The position numbers and the translations under genes are program-made. The notes beneath the pieces are model-generated. The model was not told where the DNA came from. It did not search any database and saw only the letters and a program-made list of their open reading frames with translations. From JAFAGO01 sp031987605 (GTDB lineage Bacteria > Bacteroidota > Bacteroidia > Flavobacteriales > Weeksellaceae), in assembly GCA_031987605.1 (NCBI GenBank), contig DALZZF010000002.1:62001-126000 (forward strand): DNA of 64,000 nt, read 5' to 3'. Every line of letters begins with the position of its first letter. The stretch's first letter is position 1. Of the stretch, positions 50,066 through 57,494 are shown one piece after another.

Positions 50066-50635
50066 ATGGAATACGCTTCTTTTTTGCGCCATCATATTGA
50101 GGAAATTGTAGAACTTTCGGATGAGGAATTTCAAGAAGTTTTGCAATATTTTTGCCCTAAAAAAATTCTTAAAAAAGACCTTTTAATTGAAAGTGGACAA
50201 ATTGTAAACTGCGAATATCTGGTTGTAAAAGGCATGCTAAAAGCATTTGTTCATGATGAATCAGGAAAAGAATATATTATGCAGTTTGCAATGGAAAACT
50301 GGTGGATTTCCGATTATTCGGCATTTAAAAATCAGCAGAAAGGGGAGCTATGTGTTCAGGCTTTGGAAGAATGTTTTGTACTCGAACTTTCATGGGAAAA
50401 CCGCATATTAATGTGCGAAAAAGTACCGAAGATGTATCAGTTTCATGGTACAAAATCATTTTCCGGTTATGTTGCCCTTCAGAAACGGGTGCTTTCCCTG
50501 ATGAAAAATTCAGCAAAAGAAAAATATGAGTTGCTTCTGGAGCAATATCCTGCGCTTTTTCAACGGGTTTCCAAAACTTTGATTGCTCATTATCTTGGAG
50601 TTTCCAGAGAAACACTGAGCCGGCTTTCGGAATAA
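50066..50635 (+). CDS. Second Crp/Fnr family regulator, short C-terminus
   Basis: The 189-aa protein (start MEYASFLRHHIEE at 50066, not the in-frame ATG at 50051) has a cNMP-binding-like beta-roll (YLVVKGMLKAFVHDESGKEYIMQFA; EECFVLELSW), a dimer helix and an HTH (LIAHYLGVSRETLSRLSE) that ends abruptly two residues after the recognition helix. Roughly 10-15 residues are missing relative to regulators that retain the wing. It follows mdaB by 66 bp and may be read through from it. Confidence 0.8.
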   Translation: MEYASFLRHHIEEIVELSDEEFQEVLQYFCPKKILKKDLLIESGQIVNCEYLVVKGMLKAFVHDESGKEYIMQFAMENWWISDYSAFKNQQKGELCVQALEECFVLELSWENRILMCEKVPKMYQFHGTKSFSGYVALQKRVLSLMKNSAKEKYELLLEQYPALFQRVSKTLIAHYLGVSRETLSRLSE

Positions 50636-50745
50636 TGTTGGATCAGTATTAAAATATAGGGAATAGGCAAAAAAATATAGGTTAATAATGATGATAAGAA
50701 TCCGAAGAATTCAAATTTTACAGAACTAAAATTGTTGTTGAATTG

Positions 50746-50816
50746 TTCGACCCCGAAGGGGTCGAATCCCATTTGAATATTAGGAATTTCTTTAAAAATA
50801 TGACCTCTTCAAGGTC
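50746..50816. repeat. Composite intergenic palindromic element
   Basis: A perfect 9-bp stem TTCGACCCC-GAA-GGGGTCGAA (50746-50766) is followed by a 5-bp hairpin GACCT/AGGTC (50802-50816). The GC-rich hairpin in an AT-rich gap resembles dispersed Bacteroidota repeats. The surrounding 50636-51068 gap contains no gene I can support; a TATTTTTG -7 element sits at 51048-51055 for the downstream gene. Confidence 0.6.
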
Positions 50817-51068
50817 TCAAAAAATTGAAGATTGATGGCTATATCTTATGTTTTTTTCACAAATTAATAAATATACAGAAACCTTTAAGCACAACATTTA
50901 CCATTTCGCAGAAATCTAAATTTTCTTTAAAGAAATGCTAACAGCTTGGCAAAATGATGAATTTCCTTCCTTAAAAAAATTCTGAGAGAAGTATTTTACA
51001 AGGATTTTATCATACATCCATTTTCCGGAAACTCACTTAATTCTTTGTATTTTTGCAAAAATTCCGCT

Positions 51069-52052
51069 ATGCTCATTATCGATTCTCCTTCCACCAATGC
51101 GTATTTCAATATTGCTTCCGAAGAATTTCTGTTGCACAAATATCCTACAGAAGATATTTTTCTGTTGTATATAAATGCACCTTCCATTATTGTGGGCAAA
51201 TTTCAGAATACACTGGCGGAAATCAATCTGGACTATGTAAATGAAAATAATATAAAAGTGGTACGCAGAATGTCCGGCGGCGGAACCGTGTATCACGATT
51301 TGGGAAACCTTAATTTTTCTTTTCACACTTTGTTGGGTGATTATGATTTTATGGATTTTTCTCGGTTTACAAAGCCGGTTCTGGCTTTGTTGAACGATTT
51401 AAACGTGCCTGCAAAACTGGAAGGAAGAAATGATCTTTTGGTAGATGGGAAAAAATTTTCCGGCAATGCCAAACTTGCACGCAACGGGAAAATGATTCAG
51501 CACGGAACCATACTTTTCAATTCGGAAATGAGTGTTTTGGGTGAAGCGCTGAAAGTGAATCCACTGAAATTTATCGACAAAGCCGTAAAATCCAATCGGG
51601 CGCGCGTAACCAATCTGATTGAATATTTGCCTTCAGAAACCACTCTGGAAACACTAAAGGAAAAATTAGTCGAAAAAATGAAAGCCGATAATGAAGGTGC
51701 AGAAATTTATACCTTAACTCCTGAAGATTTGGAAGGTATTGAAAAACTGATGAAGGAAAAATATGAGACCTGGGACTGGAATTTCGGTTTTTCGCCCAAT
51801 TATAATTTCAATAAAGCCATAAAAATTCCGGCAGGATTTATCGAAATTCATTTGGATGTGGTTCACGGACTTATTGAAAAAGCCAAAATATTCGGAGATT
51901 TTTTTGCGTCCAATGCCATTGAAGATTTTGAAGCGAAACTCATCGGGAAAAAACATGAGTTGGAAGAGCTTCGGCATTTGCTTTCCTCCACCGATCTTAC
52001 CCAATATTTCGGGAATGTAACCGCAGAAGAAATTTTAGAACTTTTCGTTTAA
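51069..52052 (+). CDS. lplA: Lipoate-protein ligase A
   Basis: LplA attaches lipoate to 2-oxoacid dehydrogenases and GcvH. The 327-aa protein starts MLIIDSPSTNAYFNIASEEF (51069; a -7 element at 51048-51055 excludes the ATG at 51045), has the family motifs VVRRMSGGGTVYHDLGNLNFSF near residue 70, LAEINLDYVNEN before it and KFSGNAKLARNGKMIQHGTILFNSEM near residue 130 with the catalytic lysine, and the C-terminal accessory domain (from about 245). Confidence 0.92.
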   Translation: MLIIDSPSTNAYFNIASEEFLLHKYPTEDIFLLYINAPSIIVGKFQNTLAEINLDYVNENNIKVVRRMSGGGTVYHDLGNLNFSFHTLLGDYDFMDFSRFTKPVLALLNDLNVPAKLEGRNDLLVDGKKFSGNAKLARNGKMIQHGTILFNSEMSVLGEALKVNPLKFIDKAVKSNRARVTNLIEYLPSETTLETLKEKLVEKMKADNEGAEIYTLTPEDLEGIEKLMKEKYETWDWNFGFSPNYNFNKAIKIPAGFIEIHLDVVHGLIEKAKIFGDFFASNAIEDFEAKLIGKKHELEELRHLLSSTDLTQYFGNVTAEEILELFV

Positions 52053-52107
52053 CGACCGTTTAAAAAGGGCTTTAAAATCATTATATTTGCATCTTTAATA
52101 CAAAAAT

Positions 52108-52977
52108 ATGGCTTCAGGAATTTTTGCAATTTTAGATGATATCGCTGCATTGATGGACGATGTGGCAGTGGCCAGCAAAATTGCAACCCAAAAAACTGCG
52201 GGAATTTTAGGTGATGATCTTGCGGTGAATGCTGAAAAAGCAACCGGATTTATGTCTTCCCGCGAATTGCCGGTGCTTTGGGCGATTACAAAAGGTTCTT
52301 TTCTCAACAAAATCATTATTATTCCCATGGCGCTGGCGCTGAATGTGTTTTTTCCGGCAGCCATTAAAGTCATTCTTGTTCTTGGTGGTTTTTATCTGGC
52401 TTTTGAAGGAGTAGAAAAAATCATTCATTTTCTTTTTCACCGTTCCAAAACAGGCGAAGAAGTGATTCAGGAAGTAGAAACCAATCCTGAAACAGCGGAA
52501 AAAAGTAAAATAAAATCGGCGGTTTTAACTGATTTTATCCTCTCCATAGAAATTGTAATCATTGCTTTGGGAACCGTGCTTACACAACCGCTTTCCATCC
52601 AGATTATGACGGTTTGTGTGGTTTCGCTTCTGGCAACTGTTGGCGTTTACGGAATTGTGGCGCTGATTGTGAGAATGGATGATGCAGGTTTCAAACTCAT
52701 TCGCAAATCCGGAGAAAAAGGATCTCTCAATACTTTGGGAAACCTTTTGGTGAAAGCACTTCCGCTGATTATCAAAGTTTTGGGAGTTGTGGGAACCATT
52801 GCGCTTCTTCTAGTTTCGGGTGGAATTTTTGCACATTACATTGATTTTCTTCACCATGTTCTTCCGAATGTAAATGAAACTTTGAAACAGTTTGGTTTCG
52901 GAATTGTTGCAGGACTGTCCGTGTTTCTGATTGTTTCGGCAGGGAAATTTTTGTATGGCGTTATTGCTAGAAAATAA
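52108..52977 (+). CDS. DUF808 (YedI) membrane protein
   Basis: The 289-aa protein matches the DUF808 family: the opening MASGIFAILDDIAALMDDVAVASKIATQKTAG reads as a helical soluble head, followed by several hydrophobic helices (about residues 68-90, 140-155, 170-190, 220-245, 265-285) and a conserved LTDFILSIEIVIIALGTV segment. Family function is unknown. A perfect -7 element TATATTTG lies at 52082-52089. Confidence 0.87.
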   Translation: MASGIFAILDDIAALMDDVAVASKIATQKTAGILGDDLAVNAEKATGFMSSRELPVLWAITKGSFLNKIIIIPMALALNVFFPAAIKVILVLGGFYLAFEGVEKIIHFLFHRSKTGEEVIQEVETNPETAEKSKIKSAVLTDFILSIEIVIIALGTVLTQPLSIQIMTVCVVSLLATVGVYGIVALIVRMDDAGFKLIRKSGEKGSLNTLGNLLVKALPLIIKVLGVVGTIALLLVSGGIFAHYIDFLHHVLPNVNETLKQFGFGIVAGLSVFLIVSAGKFLYGVIARK

Positions 52978-53149
52978 AATTCACTTCTTCAGTAAGTTTA
53001 TTGTACAGAAATCCTTTATATTTTAATTGGATTAGTTTCTGTTTATTCGATTTTATTTCATTATTTAGAAACGCTACAAATGCGGTGGAGTGGCGATATG
53101 CCTTGTAGTCAAGATTCTTTTTTTATAAATTAGCAACAAATTCTTTGAG

Positions 53150-54781
53150 ATGCCTTTTTCTTTATGGTCTAAATTTTTTTTCTTGGCAGGTTTTTCCATA
53201 CTGTTGTTCTCATGCAAAAAGGAAACAAGTACCGTTTTAGAAACGCCGGAAATCAAGAAATTAAGTACTGTACTGGAAAACAAAATGAAATTTCGGTCCG
53301 CGAAAGAAAAACAGATTCTTGAACTTAAACAGCAACTGAATGACAAAAAGAAAACTCAAGAAGATATTTTTGAAATCAACAAATCTTTGTCGGATAATTA
53401 TTTTGGATTTCAGAGTGATTCGGTAATTGTTTATCTTCAGAAAAATTTTGCACTTGCAAAAGCGGCAAATAATAAAGAATGGTATTACGAAACCCTGATC
53501 TCGAAAAGCAGTCTGCTGAATTCTATCGGGCTTTTTACAGAATCGAAAATGATTCTGGACAGTATCAAAACCGATTTGCCGCAACCATTGCTGTTTTCAT
53601 ACAATTCCACGTCCGAATCGCTATACACCAATCTGTACGAATATAGCAGCAGCAATGAAATGTTTGCCGATGTTTACCGGGAAAAACTGCTGGAATTTTA
53701 TCATAAAGGGTATTCTTCTTCAGATGATCCCGTTTTCAAAGATCTCTTCCGGTACAATATCTATAAAATGAACAAAGACTGGAAAAACGGAATTGCCTGT
53801 ATTGATCGTTTTATCGCGGCAGTTCCACCCAAAACCAGACTTAAAGCGATTGGTTTTTATTGTAAAGCATTTGCAGAAGGACAAATCGGGAATATCGCAG
53901 CACAGAAAAAATATCTCGCACTTTCCGCCATAGAAGATGTGGAATCTGCCACTACAGAAAACCGTTCACTTGGCGAGCTAGCTTATCTTTTATATAAAGA
54001 AGGGGATTATAAAACAGCTTACTTTTTTTTAGGATCTGCCATTGATGATGCGAATTTTTATAATGCCCGGTTCCGGACTTTTCAAATCAGTAAAATTCAG
54101 CCTATTATTGAAAAAGCCTATACCTTACAAATCAATAAGACCAATGAAAAACTAAAACTTTCCCTTATTGTAATCAGTATTATGTTAGTCTTGTTGGGTG
54201 TGGTTATTTATCTGATTGTTAGACAGTTGAAAATTATTGCGCGATCTCGAAAAGAATTGAAAATCGCCAATAAGAATCTACATATTCTGAATCTAAAGTT
54301 GGATGAAGCCAACAGAATAAAGGAAGAATATGTGGCTTATTTTATCAATCAGTGTTCCATTTATCTGGATAAATTTGATCGGTATAAAAAATTAATTTCA
54401 CTTCGTTTATCAATGGGGCAGGTAAAAAAACTTTCGGAAATGGTGAACAACAAAAAAAATGATGAAATGGATATTGATGAGCTATACCATAATTTCGATA
54501 AAGCCTTTCTGAGAATATATCCCAACTTTGTAGTAGAAGTAAATAAACTCCTGAAACCGGAAGAACATTACGATTTAAAATCCGGTACATTGAATACCGA
54601 GCTCCGAATTTATGCTCTTATTCGTTTAGGAATAAAAGACACGGCACAGATTTCAGAATTTTTAAGATATTCTTTACGGACGATTTATAATTACAGGAGC
54701 AAGGTGAAGGCAAAATCGGTGATTGAAAATGATGATTTTGAAGCTAAAATCATGCAAATTGGTTCATTTTCACCTTCATAG
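53150..54781 (+). CDS. SusR-like membrane-spanning regulator (DUF6377)
   Basis: The 543-aa protein has a lipobox-like signal (ILLFSCKKE), a periplasmic TPR-like region (residues 30-330), one transmembrane helix (LSLIVISIMLVLLGVVIYLIV near 335-357), a coiled coil and a cytosolic C-terminal domain ending with a helix-turn-helix-like segment (RLGIKDTAQISEFLRYSLRTIYNYRSKVKAK). This is the organisation of SusR, which senses oligosaccharides in the periplasm and activates sus genes. It sits upstream of the Sus-type locus on the same strand. Confidence 0.8.
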   Translation: MPFSLWSKFFFLAGFSILLFSCKKETSTVLETPEIKKLSTVLENKMKFRSAKEKQILELKQQLNDKKKTQEDIFEINKSLSDNYFGFQSDSVIVYLQKNFALAKAANNKEWYYETLISKSSLLNSIGLFTESKMILDSIKTDLPQPLLFSYNSTSESLYTNLYEYSSSNEMFADVYREKLLEFYHKGYSSSDDPVFKDLFRYNIYKMNKDWKNGIACIDRFIAAVPPKTRLKAIGFYCKAFAEGQIGNIAAQKKYLALSAIEDVESATTENRSLGELAYLLYKEGDYKTAYFFLGSAIDDANFYNARFRTFQISKIQPIIEKAYTLQINKTNEKLKLSLIVISIMLVLLGVVIYLIVRQLKIIARSRKELKIANKNLHILNLKLDEANRIKEEYVAYFINQCSIYLDKFDRYKKLISLRLSMGQVKKLSEMVNNKKNDEMDIDELYHNFDKAFLRIYPNFVVEVNKLLKPEEHYDLKSGTLNTELRIYALIRLGIKDTAQISEFLRYSLRTIYNYRSKVKAKSVIENDDFEAKIMQIGSFSPS

Positions 54782-54943
54782 TGTTTACTTTTTCCTTGTT
54801 ATACTTGAAATGTAATTTATTGATTATTAAAATTATAACATTTACATAACACTGAAATCCTTTACCTAAACCTTTACAACAATCCAAAACAATGCAATTG
54901 GTGCTCTTAATGTAAATATATTAGCAATAAGAAATTAACATAC

Positions 54944-54965
54944 CGTTAAAGTATCGTTAATTTTG
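54944..54965 (+). promoter_or_regulatory. Promoter region with GTTAA repeats ahead of the GH27-SusC locus
   Basis: An exact -7 element TAATTTTG lies at 54958-54965. Just upstream are direct CGTTAA repeats 11 bp apart (54944 and 54955) and an inverted TTAAC-ATACC-GTTAA (54935-54949), plausible activator sites where a -33 element would otherwise be. Confidence 0.5.
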
Positions 54966-54987
54966 AAATCCCTAATCCCTATTTATT

Positions 54988-57474
54988 ATGAGAAAATTTT
55001 GCCTCCTTTACCAATGGTGCGCAGTATTTTGCACCTTTCTATTGGGCAGCATTTCTTTAAATGCACAATCTAATCCTTACAAAGCTCCTCGATACTGGAG
55101 TCCTTATGAGTATCACATCACCAAAGACATGGCAGGTGAAACAAGCAATTATCTTCCCGAAGATGTATTGTCTGCCAATATCGATTGGCTGAATAACAAC
55201 CTGAAGTCCTATGGTTACAACATGGTATGTACAGACGGTTGGGGCGATACAAGCCAAATTAACGAAAACGGTTATCGAAGCAGTCATTCTGCACATTGGC
55301 AGCATGATTATGCTTGGTGGAGCAACTATCTGCAAGCCAAAGGCATGACACTCGGGATGTATGAAAATCCTTTGTGGATTCATGTTGACAAAAATGATAC
55401 CACAAAAAAAATTGTCGGAACCAATATAAATGTATCCTCATTAATAAATCCGGACGAAAATGCACTCTGGTTTACATGGGTACAGGTAGATCGTCCCGGT
55501 GCGGAAGAATATGTGAAAGGTTATGTAAAATACTATGCCGATATGGGAATCAAGTATTTACGCGTGGACTTTCTTTCGTGGTTTGAAAGCGGTTACGACA
55601 GAAATATTGGTGTAGTAGGGCCTGAAAGACCACATGAATATTATGTAACTGCACTTCGCTGGATGCGTGAAGCATGCGATGAGAACGGTGTTTATCTGAG
55701 TTTGGTAATGCCAAACCTTTTCAATAATGCTGATGTAGAAAAAACATACGGACATCTTATCAGAATCAATGATGATGCACGGGAAGGCGGATGGCAAAGA
55801 TTTAGTGAAAGCGAACGCGGACACCATTTTGAAACATGGTCTCAATATGCCAATCCATTTGATGGCTTTATATATTGGTCTCGTGTAAGTGGAAGGAATA
55901 AAGTTCAGTTGGATGGAGACTTCCTGATGATGAATTCTTATGCCAACGATACCGAAAAAAGAACTGTAATTTCCCTGAACGCACTTGCCGGAGGACCAAT
56001 TACCATTTCCGATCAGTACAATACCATTGGTAATGATCTTTGGTTGTACCAGAATCAGGAAATCATGGATCTTGTTGATGATAAATTTGTTGCAAAACCA
56101 CTCAGCAATGATCCGACAAATGTTGGCAGCCAAACCTGGAGAGGGCAACTGCAAAACGGCGATTATGTAATCGGATTCTTTAACCGTGAAAGCACTGAGC
56201 AAACCCGCTCAATGAACTTCAGTACACAACTGGGAATACAAGGAGAAGTAATGGTGCGTGATCTTTGGCAGCATGCAAATCTTGGAAAGATGAGTCAGGT
56301 TTCTGTAACCGTTCCACCTCACGGTTGTGTTATTCTGAAATTAGTACGAAACTCTAATGAAACCTGTAATCCGCAAACGATTAGTTTCCCTGCGATTGCA
56401 GATCAGGTATCCAACGCACCGGATTTTGATCCGGGAGCAACAGCTTCTTCTGCACTTCCGGTACAATACGAAGTGGCGGCAGGACCGGCAACCATTGTCA
56501 ATAATAAAATTCACCTTACAGGATTTAACGGAAAAGTGTATGTTCAGGCAAAACAATCTGGAAATGCTACTTTTTGCGGTGCGATCCCTCAATTACAATC
56601 TTTCAACGTAACGGGAGGGCATTATCAGGAAATGTACATTGCCGGAACTTTTACCGGATGGTCATTAAAACCAATGACTTATGATAATAATGTTTGGAAA
56701 CTTCAAAATCAGGTGTTCCTTGCCGGAGATTACGAACTGAAATTTGCCAACACCGGAAACTGGAGCGGCAAAGATTGGGGAAATGCAAACGGGTTAAGCG
56801 GAACCGCACAGGAAACAACCGGTGGAGGTGCCAACGTAAGTTTTACCATTACAACGCCGGGAACTTATACCGTGGAATTTAATGATATTACGCTTCAGTA
56901 CAACATTACTTTCACGCCGGTTCATCAAAACGAAATGTATGTAGCAGGAACTTTTACAGGATGGGCACCGCAGGCGATGACTTTAGAAAATGATATTTGG
57001 AAAAAATCAGGAGTTTCCTTAACAGCAGGAGCAAACGAACTGAAATTTGCCAATACCGGAAACTGGAGCGGCAAAGACTGGGGAAATGCTAACGGATTAA
57101 ACGGAACGGCACAGGAAACAACCGGAGGCGGAGCTAATATTACCTTTAATATTGAAGAGGCGGGAAGTTATAATGTGGAATTCAATGATATGACGCTTTA
57201 TTATCAGATTTACAATCAACTGTCTGTAAACAATACGGTGAAAGAAAAAATCCAGATTTATCCGATTCCGGCAGATAAAAGCATCTTCATCAATTCAAAA
57301 AATGAAAATATTCGCACTTTCGAAATTTACGATATGAGTGGAAAACTCGTGAGAAAAGGCACAGCGAACGGGAAAGAATGCGAGATCAATGTATCCGGTC
57401 TGGCAAAAGGAAACTACATTCTTAACCTCACGCTTGACCACACGATTGCAGGACAAAAAATCATCATTAAATAA
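54988..57474 (+). CDS. T9SS-secreted GH27-like glycosidase with two starch-binding-type modules
   Basis: The 828-aa extracellular enzyme has a signal peptide and a clan GH-D (GH27-like) barrel at residues 30-450: nucleophile candidate D194 in LRVDFLSW, acid/base candidate D262/D263 in RINDDAREGGW, and LDGDFLMMNSYAN at the aligned WNDPDM site. A beta-sandwich (456-545), two near-identical modules (about 548-640 and 645-735; both with FANTGNWSGKDWGNANGL) and a C-terminal T9SS sorting domain (752-828) follow. The likely target is an alpha-glucan, possibly alpha-1,6 linkages as in isomaltodextranase, but alpha-galactosidase is not excluded. Confidence 0.8.
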   Translation: MRKFCLLYQWCAVFCTFLLGSISLNAQSNPYKAPRYWSPYEYHITKDMAGETSNYLPEDVLSANIDWLNNNLKSYGYNMVCTDGWGDTSQINENGYRSSHSAHWQHDYAWWSNYLQAKGMTLGMYENPLWIHVDKNDTTKKIVGTNINVSSLINPDENALWFTWVQVDRPGAEEYVKGYVKYYADMGIKYLRVDFLSWFESGYDRNIGVVGPERPHEYYVTALRWMREACDENGVYLSLVMPNLFNNADVEKTYGHLIRINDDAREGGWQRFSESERGHHFETWSQYANPFDGFIYWSRVSGRNKVQLDGDFLMMNSYANDTEKRTVISLNALAGGPITISDQYNTIGNDLWLYQNQEIMDLVDDKFVAKPLSNDPTNVGSQTWRGQLQNGDYVIGFFNRESTEQTRSMNFSTQLGIQGEVMVRDLWQHANLGKMSQVSVTVPPHGCVILKLVRNSNETCNPQTISFPAIADQVSNAPDFDPGATASSALPVQYEVAAGPATIVNNKIHLTGFNGKVYVQAKQSGNATFCGAIPQLQSFNVTGGHYQEMYIAGTFTGWSLKPMTYDNNVWKLQNQVFLAGDYELKFANTGNWSGKDWGNANGLSGTAQETTGGGANVSFTITTPGTYTVEFNDITLQYNITFTPVHQNEMYVAGTFTGWAPQAMTLENDIWKKSGVSLTAGANELKFANTGNWSGKDWGNANGLNGTAQETTGGGANITFNIEEAGSYNVEFNDMTLYYQIYNQLSVNNTVKEKIQIYPIPADKSIFINSKNENIRTFEIYDMSGKLVRKGTANGKECEINVSGLAKGNYILNLTLDHTIAGQKIIIK
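56631..57195 (+). repeat. Internal tandem duplication of a binding module
   Basis: Two consecutive segments of about 290 bp, starting with ATGTACATTGCCGGAACTTT at about 56631 and ATGTATGTAGCAGGAACTTT at about 56935, encode modules with near-identical cores (FANTGNWSGKDWGNANGL, then GTAQETTGGGAN). Nucleotide identity in that core is high, so the duplication is recent or homogenised. Confidence 0.85.
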
Positions 57475-57494
57475 TACCAAAAAATCCTTTTTAA

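Noticed and set aside
49430..50146. 238-codon minus-strand ORF
   Set aside because: It is antisense to mdaB and the start of the second Crp/Fnr gene, both with clear family motifs; no start region or promoter of its own.
55558..56202. 214-codon minus-strand ORF inside the GH27-like gene
   Set aside because: The opposite strand carries the catalytic motifs; this is a shadow frame.
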